Positions 28,183-35,887 of a stretch of 64,000 bases of DNA are shown here, in pieces (position 1 is the first letter of the stretch; every line of letters starts with the position of its first letter). Made by a program: the position numbers and the translations under genes. Below the pieces are notes generated by a model, which saw only the letters and a program-made list of their open reading frames with translations, was not told the DNA's origin and searched no databases. The stretch is from JADJOY01 sp046331705 [NCBI: bacterium] (GTDB lineage Bacteria; JADJOY01): contig JAXLQJ010000023.1 of the NCBI GenBank assembly GCA_046331705.1, positions 1-64,000 of the forward strand. The letters run 5' to 3'.

Positions 28183-28592
28183 CCCTCGTCATCGACGCGA
28201 GCGTGGCCTTCAAGTGGTTCGTGGAAGAGCCGGACTCCGATGCTGCACAGCGCATCCTCGAGCGAGAGCCGGCGCGCATCGCGCCCGATCTCGTCCTCCT
28301 CGAGATCGCGAACACGGCCTGGAAGAAGGAGCAGCGGGGTGAGATCTCGCCGGATCACGCGACCGCGATCGTCGAGTCGGCGCCCCGCTTCTTCACACGC
28401 CTGGTACCGGCTGCGACGCTCCTCGAACGCGCGCTCGGAGTCGCTCGCGTGCTCGGCCATCCGGTTTACGACTGCGTCTACCTGGCGCTCGCCGAGGTCG
28501 AGCAGGCTCGCTTGGTCACGGCGGATCGGCGGCTTGCGGGACGCGTCGCCGGCACCCGGTGGTCGCGGAAGGTGCGTCCACTGGTCCGGTAG
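28179..28592 (+). CDS. vapC: VapC-like PIN-domain toxin
   Basis: A 137-residue PIN-domain ribonuclease. The four acidic catalytic positions are present: Asp6 (VIDAS), Glu42 (LLEIAN), Asp98 (VYDCVYLALA) and Asp116 (TADRRL). VapC toxins cleave tRNA or rRNA when their antitoxin is lost. It overlaps the antitoxin by four bases and appears intact, in contrast to the damaged toxin 0.4 kb downstream. Confidence 0.87.
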   Translation: MTLVIDASVAFKWFVEEPDSDAAQRILEREPARIAPDLVLLEIANTAWKKEQRGEISPDHATAIVESAPRFFTRLVPAATLLERALGVARVLGHPVYDCVYLALAEVEQARLVTADRRLAGRVAGTRWSRKVRPLVR

Positions 28593-28658
28593 TGGCCTCA
28601 CGGCGATCGCATTCGGCAGCCCCAGCCGGTATCCCTCGTGCGTGGGCCGGGCAAAGGA

Positions 28659-28846
28659 ATCGCAGCCTCGCAAGATTCCGGTTTCCCTGGCACGATCTGC
28701 CCCAGGCAACCGCAGCCAACGTCAAGTGAGCCCAACGTCGGTCGACCCGGACTCCCTCCGGATGCGGTCCAACCATCTGAGGGCCACCCGAACCACGAAC
28801 CGAGAGACGTCGAGCGCACGCCCGATGCCGGTGAGCGTCATGCCAA
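28659..28846. repeat. Diverged repeat copy A (HTH relic)
   Basis: This segment matches 30142-30316 over most of its length, including the shared string GAGGGCCACCCGAACCACGA. Its right part (about 28763-28846) also matches 29770-29852. Read on the minus strand, that right part encodes a helix-turn-helix-like fragment (TLTGIGRALDVSRFVVRVAL) with no start and an early stop. It is a decayed gene piece filling the gap between the two toxin-antitoxin pairs. The rest of 28593-28935 shows nothing recognisable. Confidence 0.6.
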
Positions 28847-28935
28847 TGGTCCGGCGCCGACTCGCCGTCGAGGTTCGTGCGCCTCGCGGGTCGCCCGCGA
28901 GGGATCCGCGCAACGTAGCGCCGCGGACGGACTTC

Positions 28936-29367
28936 CTAAACTGACGGACTGCGTGAGCCGACCCAGTTCTCCACCACGAGGTCCGGGATCCGTCGGAAGT
29001 GAGCCTCGTTGTTGGTGACGACCGCGAGTCCGTGAACCAGGGCCGACGCTGCGATGAGGATGTCGGCGTCGCCGACGAGTCATCCGCGTTGTTTGAGCAC
29101 CGCATAGATCTCGGCGGCGCGCACCACGATCTCGTCGCTCAGCGACACGATCCGGCTTGACCCGCAGAACCGATCGAAAGCCACGATCTGGCGGGATGCG
29201 TTCTTGGCCTTCAGGCCGCGGAGGATCTCGTAGCGAGTGATGATCGAGATGGTGAACGCGCCGTGCTCAACCAGATAGGCGCGAGCTGGACGAACCACGG
29301 AGGGGTTCCCTCTCATGACCGCGGAGAGGGTGTCCGTGTCGAGCAGTGCTTCGGGCAGGGCCATCAA
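28936..29367 (-). pseudogene. PIN-domain toxin with in-frame TGA at codon 96
   Basis: A VapC-type reading frame of 143 sense-plus-stop codons. It starts MMALPEALLDTDTLS (Asp10) and has RYEILRG (Glu47), but codon 96 is TGA (29080-29082). The same frame continues past it with LVGDADILIAAS (Asp100, Asp102), LAVVTNNEAHF and a proper stop at 28936-28938. Relatives usually have RGRxxGDADIL here, so one CGA-to-TGA change explains it. The truncated 95-residue product lacks two catalytic acids. It overlaps the antitoxin gene by ATGA. It is an inactivated toxin, unless the TGA is read through or is a sequencing error. Confidence 0.82.
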
Positions 29368-29597
29368 TCGGCGGCCGCTCCGAAGAACGCCCGGCGCTTG
29401 GCCATGGCCTCGATTTGGTCGACATCGGCCGCGGAAAGCCCCTCGTAGACACAGCTCGCGAGCGCGAGGATCTCGTCCGCTGGCGCCGTTCCGGCACGCT
29501 CCACGGTCACACGAACGCGCTCGCCCTCCACGAGCTCGAGCGGTTGAACGGGTTTCAAGACCCCATTCTCGAACACGGCATCAAGTGTGGTCGTCAC
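29364..29597 (-). CDS. DUF104/AF2212-type antitoxin
   Basis: A 77-residue small protein starting MTTTLDAVFENGVLKPVQPL, the compact beta-rich signature of DUF104 (AF2212-like) antitoxins that pair with PIN toxins; GERVRVTVER follows. The C-terminal helix (ILALASCVYEGLSAADVDQIE) would bind the toxin. It is intact and overlaps the damaged PIN gene by four bases. With the toxin broken, it may persist as an orphan antidote protecting against related toxins. Confidence 0.8.
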   Translation of the reverse strand: MTTTLDAVFENGVLKPVQPLELVEGERVRVTVERAGTAPADEILALASCVYEGLSAADVDQIEAMAKRRAFFGAAAD

Positions 29598-29680
29598 GGT
29601 GTGTCTCCTACCGAGAGTCTAGCGCAGGCGCGTGCGCCGCGACCGACCGCGGTTGTGGACTACGTCGACCGGGCACGGGA

Positions 29681-29930
29681 TCATCCCGAGTCCCGCGCTT
29701 GCGTGACGCCATCGTCTGGTCGGGGCTCCGGCAGTGATGCGCCGAAGTTGGGGGCGTGATGCTTCCTGATGTCCTCCACCCAGCGCCGAGCCTTCCGAAC
29801 GACGAACCGGGACACGCCGAGCGCCCGCCCGATGTCGGTGAGCGTCATGCCAAGCCCGCGGAGATGCGCGGCTTTCGCAGCGAGCCGTTGATGCGCAGGC
29901 GCGTCATCCGGGTCGAGCAGGACGGTCTCG
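29681..29930 (-). pseudogene. Helix-turn-helix gene fragment (copy C)
   Basis: The best-preserved of three related relics. On the minus strand it reads LLDPDDAPAHQRLAAKAAHL, then GMTLTDIGRALGVSRFVVRK, then ARRWVEDIRKHH, a clear helix-turn-helix like those at the end of recombinases or small regulators. There is no credible start: upstream the frame enters sequence resembling the 3' end of a tRNA. Function is lost or unknown. It matches copy A at about 28763-28846. Confidence 0.55.
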
Positions 29931-29947
29931 AGTTGCACCTCGCCCGC

Positions 29948-29978
29948 GGTTCGAATTCTTTGCGAGCGGGGCCACCAG
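29948..29978 (+). other. Echo of tRNA 3' end, possible old att site
   Basis: GGTTCGAATTC (29948-29958) followed by GGCCACCAG (29970-29978) parallels GGTTCGATTCC...GGCCACCAG at 27584-27609 in tRNA-Phe, with five extra bases between the two parts. It does not fold into a normal T arm, so it is not a gene. It could be the far end of an element that once integrated at a tRNA. Confidence 0.35.
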
Positions 29979-30141
29979 GTTCCAAGCGAGATCGGTTGGC
30001 TGCTGAGCCGAGGTGGGGCGCGGCTGGCCGAACGGGTTCGTCCAGCCAGGGCGTTCGGCCCTCGGCTCCGTTCAGGTCGCTCGACTTGCCCTCGAGCCGA
30101 GCTTGCGGACGCGACTCCCCCGCGGGAGATGGGGCAGCGCA
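29979..30141. other. Spacer with no recognisable feature
   Basis: About 160 bases between the tRNA-end echo and relic copy B. Frames are open on both strands but give arginine-, proline- and serine-rich translations without similarity I can name. Confidence 0.5.
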
Positions 30142-30316
30142 ATCACAGCCGCGCGAGACTCCGTTTTTCTGGCACGTTTTCGGGCACGGTTCGCCCCAGG
30201 CAACCGTAGCCAACGCCCAGTGCGACCAACGTCGGCAGAACCGGGCGCTTCCAGACGTGTCCAGCCCTCCGAGGGCCACCCGAACCACGAACCGAGACAC
30301 GTCGAGCGCTCTTCCG
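30142..30316. repeat. Diverged repeat copy B (HTH relic)
   Basis: Matches copy A (28659-28846) with one extra tandem piece, GGCACGTTTTCGGGCACG. The minus-strand translation retains GRALDVSRFVVRVAL and then decays. As with copy A, a toxin-antitoxin-derived sequence follows on the right, so the pair repeat-plus-TA appears to have been duplicated as a unit. Confidence 0.6.
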
Positions 30317-30351
30317 GCCGGGGCGTCTTGGGGTGCCGAGCCGACCCCTGC

Positions 30352-30530
30352 GCTGTTCGAGCACCGCATCGATCTCGGCGGTCCGCGCCGCGATCTCGTC
30401 ACTCAGCGACACGATCCGGCTCGTCCCGCAAGAACCGATCGATCGCCTCGATCCGGTCGACATCGGCCGCGAAAAGCCCCTCGCCCCACGGTTCGCGAGC
30501 GCGAGGATCTCGCCGGCCGCCGATCGCCGG
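30352..30530 (-). pseudogene. Collapsed antitoxin-PIN toxin relic
   Basis: A third toxin-antitoxin copy reduced to a fusion. On the minus strand its right part matches the middle of the DUF104 antitoxin (EILALA, DNA match to 29407-29477). It runs directly into the middle of the PIN toxin (SRIVSLSDEIAARTAEIDAV, against SRIVSLSDEIVVRAAEIYAV in the copy at 28936-29367). The end of the antitoxin and the first about 65 codons of the toxin are deleted. It lies directly downstream of the TonB-receptor gene stop. Confidence 0.7.
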
Positions 30531-30531
30531 C

Positions 30532-32748
30532 TCAGCGGAACTCGAGAGCCACGCTCACGCCCAGGGTGCGCGGCGGCGCGGCCTCGCCCACGAATCCCGA
30601 CGGGGTCGTGAACGGGATCGCGAGCGGGATCACGCGCTCGTCGCCGAGGTTGCGACCGAAGAGCCGCACGCTCAGCGCGTCGTAGCCGAGCCACACCGCG
30701 GCGTCGAAGAGATCGTACGGCGCGAGACGCTCGGTGTTCGCCGCCTCGTAGAAGTAGTCGCCCCGGCGAATCCATTCGCCGCGAACGCCGATTCTCCAGT
30801 GCTCGCCCAGCGTCCGCTCGTAGGTCGCCGCCAGGAACACGGTCAGCTCGTCGGCGAACGGCAGGCGATTGCCGCCCACGTCCTCGCCGAGGTAGCGGCT
30901 GCCGGCCCCGAACCGCGCGTCGAGCACGCCCAGCGCTGCGTCGATGCTCAAGCCGGCGATCGGCCGCGCCCGCGCTTCCAGCTCGATTCCCTGGCTGCGC
31001 GCGTGGCCGGTGTTGTCGATGTAGTAGCGCCCCGGCGCTCCCGCGAGCGGGACGTTGAGCTGCAAGTCGTCGAGCTCCACGCGGAAGAACGCCAGGTTGG
31101 TCTCCACGCGCTGCGCGAGGAACGTCGACTTGGCGCCCAGCTCGTAGGCCCAGCTCCATTCCTCGCCGTAAGCGATCGAGTCGGCCGGCGCCAACGCGTT
31201 GAACCCGCCAGCGCGATAGCCGCGCGCCGCCGAGACGTAGACGCGGTGCTCGGGCAGCGGCGCGAAGCTCAGGATCGCGCGCGGTGACACCGACTGGAAC
31301 GAGCGGGTGTCGTTCACCGCCACGGGCTCCACCAGCGGCAGCTCGCCGCCCGGGAGCTCGAGCGCGGTGACGGAGTCGATGTCGGCGTGCTTGCGCTCCA
31401 GGTCGTAGCGCAGCCCGGCGGTCGCTTCCCACTGCTCGAGAAAGCCGAGCGTCGCTTGCGCGTAGAGCCCCACTCCCCCGTCGTCGAGCACCGCGCGCGT
31501 GCGGTCCTGGGCCGGCTCGAAGCGCTCGTTCAAGAGATCGCGGAGCGCCGGTGGGACGGCGATGCCGCCGCTTTCGAGCAAGTACGCGGGTGCGATGAAG
31601 TTCGTGGTGTCCTGGGCGTCGTCGTGAAGAAAGCCGAACACTCCCGCTTGACCGCCCCACGTCGTGCCGAGCCCCAGCGGCTCGGCGTCGCGGGTGGCCA
31701 CGCGCAGCTCTTGGGTGAGCTGCCAGCCGTCGCGAACGCTGGTCCGCGTCAGATCGGGCTCGGCGGTGGCGTCGAGGTCGGTGGTCTCCGCTGCGCGGTA
31801 GTCGACGAAGCCGGTGATGGATTCGACCGCGAGTGAATCGCCGCGGTGGTGGACGTCGAGCGTCTGCGCGTTCAGATCACGCTGGGTGCGACCCTGGAAA
31901 TCGTGGCTCACGCGATCGGGGTTCGCGCGCAGCGCGGCGAGGTCGCCGAGCGCGAAGTCGCCGTCGTTGGCGGACTCGCCGCGGGCGATGAGCCGCGCGC
32001 CGAATCCACCATCGCCGTCACCGCCGAGCTTGAGCGCGTAGAAGCGCGCGGCGCGGTCGTCGAGGCGATCTCCGGTGACGGTGTTCGTCGAGTAGCCGTC
32101 GCGAGTCGATTCGCCGTACGCCAAGCGCACGCCGAGCGGCGTGTCGAAGAGCGGCCCCCCGAGCGCGGCGCGCAGGTCGCGGCGCGCGAAGTCGCCGAAG
32201 GTGAGCTCGCCGCGGCCGCCCCAGCTCGGGGTCGGTGCGATCGACGTCACGTTGAGAACGCCGCCGAGCGTGTTGCGGCCGTAGAGCGTGCCTTGCGCGC
32301 CGCGCACCAGCTCGATCCGCTCGACGTCGAGCAGCTCCTGGCTCGAGGTGTCGCCCGAGAGCTGCGGGACTCCGTCGAGATAGGTGGTGACCCCGGGGTT
32401 GGTGGTGCTGCCGCCGATGCCGCGGAACTGGGGATTGCTCACCGCCCGCGCCGTGAAGTCCACGAGCCGCGCGTTGGGCGCCAGCTCCGCCGCCTGCGCC
32501 GTGGAGCGCAGGTCCGCGCGCTCGAGCTCGGCCCGGCCCACCGCGGTGACCGAGACGGCGGTCTCGTTCGCGGGCTCCGCGATCCGGTTGGCGGTGACGA
32601 CCACGGTCTCGACCGTCGCTCGTTCGTCGTCGTCTTCCGCGTCGTCTGCGCGTGCCAGCGGCAAGCCCGTCGCGAGCAGCGCGAGCAGCAGCGCCGGAAC
32701 CGCAGGCCGTGCTCGCCAGGGCACGCTTCGAGATCGGGGGGAACGCAT
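30532..32748 (-). CDS. TonB-dependent outer-membrane receptor
   Basis: A 738-residue receptor with a signal peptide (about 1-34), a TonB-box-like ETVVVTANR near 47-55, a plug (about 60-165, with QFRGIGGS and RGAQGTLYGRNTLGGVLN) and a 22-strand-type barrel to the end. It resembles siderophore/FyuA- or polyphenol-type receptors. The last residues are ALEFR: the usual terminal aromatic is followed by Arg. It is the last gene of the long minus-strand array, suggesting that the array handles an imported substrate or metal complex. Confidence 0.92.
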   Translation of the reverse strand: MRSPRSRSVPWRARPAVPALLLALLATGLPLARADDAEDDDERATVETVVVTANRIAEPANETAVSVTAVGRAELERADLRSTAQAAELAPNARLVDFTARAVSNPQFRGIGGSTTNPGVTTYLDGVPQLSGDTSSQELLDVERIELVRGAQGTLYGRNTLGGVLNVTSIAPTPSWGGRGELTFGDFARRDLRAALGGPLFDTPLGVRLAYGESTRDGYSTNTVTGDRLDDRAARFYALKLGGDGDGGFGARLIARGESANDGDFALGDLAALRANPDRVSHDFQGRTQRDLNAQTLDVHHRGDSLAVESITGFVDYRAAETTDLDATAEPDLTRTSVRDGWQLTQELRVATRDAEPLGLGTTWGGQAGVFGFLHDDAQDTTNFIAPAYLLESGGIAVPPALRDLLNERFEPAQDRTRAVLDDGGVGLYAQATLGFLEQWEATAGLRYDLERKHADIDSVTALELPGGELPLVEPVAVNDTRSFQSVSPRAILSFAPLPEHRVYVSAARGYRAGGFNALAPADSIAYGEEWSWAYELGAKSTFLAQRVETNLAFFRVELDDLQLNVPLAGAPGRYYIDNTGHARSQGIELEARARPIAGLSIDAALGVLDARFGAGSRYLGEDVGGNRLPFADELTVFLAATYERTLGEHWRIGVRGEWIRRGDYFYEAANTERLAPYDLFDAAVWLGYDALSVRLFGRNLGDERVIPLAIPFTTPSGFVGEAAPPRTLGVSVALEFR

Positions 32749-32766
32749 GCCGCCGGATCGCGGGGC

Positions 32767-33327
32767 TCACCCGCCGCGTCCGTGTTCCCCGGAGGCGAGC
32801 GGCGCCTGTGCGGGCTCGTCCCAGCCGGGGATTCCGGCGGCAATGGCGTGAATCGAGATGCGTAGCCACACGATCGCGACCAGCACCAGCATCGCGGTCC
32901 CGGCGACGACGATGCGTCGCAGCGCGTGACGCGGATCGCGTGGCTTGCGAGCGACCGCCGCATGCAGCTCGCCCAGGGCGAACGTCGCCATGGCCGCCGC
33001 GATCACCCCGTAGAGCACGATCTCCAGCGCTTCCAGCGCCTGGAAGGCGATCGCGCCCACGCCACGACTCTGGGAGAAGCCGACCACGATGCGGGTCGCG
33101 CCCCACAGGCAGATCTGTCCGAAGTGGGCCAGGAACTCGAACGCGGCGGCGGCCAGCGCGACGAACGCGGCGATCGCCACGAGCCGCGCGAAGGCGCGCC
33201 CCAGCGGGCGCCGCGCGTGCGACGGTGGCGCGTGCAGGCGCTCCTCGAGCGCCTCGCCCCGCGTCACGCCGAACGCGCGTGACGCCTCGCGGACGAGCTC
33301 AACGAGCGTCGCCGTCCACGGACGCAT
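32767..33327 (-). CDS. Small membrane protein of unknown function
   Basis: A 186-residue protein with about three hydrophobic segments (about 46-66, 92-115, 137-157). Start MRPWTATLVELV overlaps the previous gene by 29 bases. I know no family. It is placed between the TonB-dependent receptor and a larger membrane protein, so it may be an accessory of that envelope system. Confidence 0.6.
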   Translation of the reverse strand: MRPWTATLVELVREASRAFGVTRGEALEERLHAPPSHARRPLGRAFARLVAIAAFVALAAAAFEFLAHFGQICLWGATRIVVGFSQSRGVGAIAFQALEALEIVLYGVIAAAMATFALGELHAAVARKPRDPRHALRRIVVAGTAMLVLVAIVWLRISIHAIAAGIPGWDEPAQAPLASGEHGRGG

Positions 33328-34351
33328 GCGTCCCTTTCCGCGGCACCAGGTGGAAGAGAAGCGCCGCGATTCCACCGGCCAGCATGACGGATTGGCAGGC
33401 CAGCGCCACGACGTTGTCGAGGCGACCATCGAAGAAGAAGATCCGCTCGGCTCCGTGCTCGCCGTGGGGCGGAAGCCACTGCATGTCCAGATACCACTCG
33501 GTGCGGCCGGCGACCCGCAGCAGCTCGAGGCTCACCAGCAATCGCAGCGGCGAACGGTTGCGCCGGATCCAATCCGTCCAGCCCCTTGCACGCGCGAGCG
33601 GATCGTCGGCGAGCAGCAGCAGCGCCGCCACGATCAGCTCCCACAGCAACGTGTGCATCGTGAGCGCTTCCATGTGCCGGTCCTGGGGCGACCAGGTGCC
33701 GACCATGGCGCCGCGCACCCACACGGTGACGAGCAGCATCGCGACGACGCACGCCGTGACGCGTGACGGGCTCGCGTCCCCGATGCCGCCGCTCGCTTGC
33801 CGATCGTCGGCCGGCTCGGTCGAGCCGATCGCCACGAACGCCAGCAACGCGCAGGCACTCACGCAGGCCGCGCCGAGCAGCTCGCGCCCGTCGAGCGGCC
33901 CGACGTAGAGATTGCGGCCGTAGGCGCTGTCGAAGAGCTCGGCTTGCAGCACCTCGCGCAAGCCTCCCAGGACGATGATGCAGAGCACGCCGAGCGCGGC
34001 CGAATCCGCGTGACATCGCAAGAGACGGCTCAGCGTGCCCAGACGCTGCTCGCGCGGGACGCTGCGATGGTCCCAAAGCCGCAGCATGAATGCGGTGAGC
34101 ACGGTGCCGAAGAGCGTGACCCGAAGCGGCCAGTTGATGACCCAGCACATCAGACCCGGCGTGGCGACGTTGGGAAAGTTGAGGTGTTGCGAAGGTGCCA
34201 GCGCGGGCGCCCCATAGAGCAGCATGGCGCCGCCGAGCCCGAAGCCCGCGAGCCACGCGCAACCGGCGAGCGCGTCGATCCAGGCGCTTCCACGCCGCGT
34301 CGCGGCGCACGCCGCCGCCGCAATCGCGCGCACGCGCTCGGCCGCCGTCAT
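33299..34351 (-). CDS. Polytopic membrane protein of unknown function
   Basis: A 350-residue integral membrane protein with about seven or eight hydrophobic helices. MTAAERVRAI is taken as the start because it overlaps the upstream stop by ATGA. Notable segments are HLNFPNVATPGLMCWVINWP and GTWSPQDRHMEALTMHTLLW. It shares no obvious motif with the two PSSGG-containing membrane proteins of the same region. It is part of a three-gene coupled unit with the propeller upstream and the small membrane protein downstream. Confidence 0.65.
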   Translation of the reverse strand: MTAAERVRAIAAAACAATRRGSAWIDALAGCAWLAGFGLGGAMLLYGAPALAPSQHLNFPNVATPGLMCWVINWPLRVTLFGTVLTAFMLRLWDHRSVPREQRLGTLSRLLRCHADSAALGVLCIIVLGGLREVLQAELFDSAYGRNLYVGPLDGRELLGAACVSACALLAFVAIGSTEPADDRQASGGIGDASPSRVTACVVAMLLVTVWVRGAMVGTWSPQDRHMEALTMHTLLWELIVAALLLLADDPLARARGWTDWIRRNRSPLRLLVSLELLRVAGRTEWYLDMQWLPPHGEHGAERIFFFDGRLDNVVALACQSVMLAGGIAALLFHLVPRKGTHASVDGDAR

Positions 34352-35649
34352 GGTGCCAGCAGTGTCGTCATCGCGGGGGTGGTCGCGTCGCCGCCGACAC
34401 CGTCCCAGCGTACGACCGTGCCGGTCCTGAGCTGGGCAGCGAAGAGCCGGCGGTTCGCGCGATCGAGGGCGAGCGCCACCGGGCGCGCGGGCGCAGCGAG
34501 CACGCCGCGCGGCTCGAGCCCGGGCACGGCGAGGCGCGAGATCCGATCGGAGAAGTGGTTCGCCACCCACAGCGACCCGGTGTCCGGATCGGCGAGCAGG
34601 CCCAGCGGCCCCGCGCCGGTCGCGCGCTCGTCCACGACCGCGAGGGTTCGGAAATCCACGGCGCGAACGACTCCGTCCTTCTCGTCCGCCGCGTAGATCC
34701 GGTCGCGATCCGCGTCCAGCACGATCGACTTCACGTAGCGTCCGACGCTGGCGGATCGCTCCACGCGCAGGCTCGCATCGAGCACGTAGATCCGACCGCC
34801 CGGCGGTTCGACCACCACGACCTCGCCGGTCGCCGCGACGGGAACCACTGGCCACGGCAGCGCCGCCCAGTCGCGGCGGCCCAGCGAGATCCACGGTGAA
34901 GCCCCGGCGGGCTCCCATCCACTCGGCTCGCGCGGACGCATCCGCAACACCTGGATGGCTTCCGCCGCCTGCTGCTCACGGCCATCGTTTCGCACGCACA
35001 CGAGCGAGCCATCGGCTTCCGTGGCCATCCCCCAGGTGCCGAAGTTCCAGCGAGCCGAGCTGCTGGCTTCCCGCTGCGTCGCCGCCGTCGCATCCGCCGG
35101 GCTCCGGCTCGATCCCGTGTCGGCGGACCTGGTCTCGCGCTCGGGGTTCGGGCCTTCCGGCACGAAGCAGCGATCGTCGCCGGTTCGGCGCGCGATCTGC
35201 GTCCACTGGACTTCGGGACCGCTTTCCTTCCACGCCAGCCACGGCTGGCGCGTGGCCTTCGCGGCGGCGCGGACCTCGCACACGTCCGGTCGATCCTGGA
35301 ACGACACCAGCGGCCGTCCGTGGCGCGCCGACCACGTCAACACCAGCGGCCGGCCCGCGAACGTGGCCCGCTCCAGCACGCGGCCGTCGTCCGGGGCCAG
35401 GGCGAGCACCGCGTTCTCGTTGATCTGGGCGACGAAGAGCCGGCTACCGTCGGGGCTCAGCACGAGATCGATGGGGCCGCTGCCCCATCCCAGGTGCGCG
35501 CCGTCCAAGCGGCCCGCGCGATCGATGTGAAGGCCGAGCGCGAGCGCGGTCAGCACCACCGCGACTCGCGAGCAGGCGAGCGCGCGTTCCCGCCGCGGGC
35601 CCGTCGCGAATCCGCGTGCGCGCTCCCGCAGCGCTCGAAAGCCTTCCAT
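34348..35649 (-). CDS. Membrane-anchored YVTN/NHL-type beta-propeller
   Basis: A 433-residue protein with an N-terminal signal-anchor (about 22-40, SRVAVVLTALALGLHI) and then repeated blades of the type GPIDLVLSPDGSRLFVAQ, SIVLDADRDRIYAADE, GLLADPDTGSLWVANH and ALALDRANRRLFAAQL. These are YVTN/NHL/SMP-30-like propellers, usually secreted binding domains. A Ser/Thr-rich insert lies near 155-190. No heme or metal motif is visible. The start MEGFRALRER is chosen over an open upstream extension. Confidence 0.7.
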   Translation of the reverse strand: MEGFRALRERARGFATGPRRERALACSRVAVVLTALALGLHIDRAGRLDGAHLGWGSGPIDLVLSPDGSRLFVAQINENAVLALAPDDGRVLERATFAGRPLVLTWSARHGRPLVSFQDRPDVCEVRAAAKATRQPWLAWKESGPEVQWTQIARRTGDDRCFVPEGPNPERETRSADTGSSRSPADATAATQREASSSARWNFGTWGMATEADGSLVCVRNDGREQQAAEAIQVLRMRPREPSGWEPAGASPWISLGRRDWAALPWPVVPVAATGEVVVVEPPGGRIYVLDASLRVERSASVGRYVKSIVLDADRDRIYAADEKDGVVRAVDFRTLAVVDERATGAGPLGLLADPDTGSLWVANHFSDRISRLAVPGLEPRGVLAAPARPVALALDRANRRLFAAQLRTGTVVRWDGVGGDATTPAMTTLLAP

Positions 35650-35887
35650 GGGTCGCCCCGAAACCTCGTGTCGCGCGCTGGCTGCGCTGGTGCTGAGATC
35701 GTGACGCGCCGGGCGGGGGGCGGCGGGCTCGACGCTCGCGTCGGATCGCTCGAGCGCATGTAGGCCAGCGCCTTCGCTCAAGTCAAGCGCCACGCGATCG
35801 CGCCGCGCGGCGGCGACGGTGCCGCGCTCGCGAAGCGTCGGGAGCGCGAACCAAGCGAGCCGGCCGAGTCCCCGCGCCCTGGCTCGC

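Noticed and set aside
29948-29978. A second tRNA gene
   Set aside because: Only the T-loop-like and CCA-end parts are present, the spacing is wrong and no anticodon arm can be drawn.
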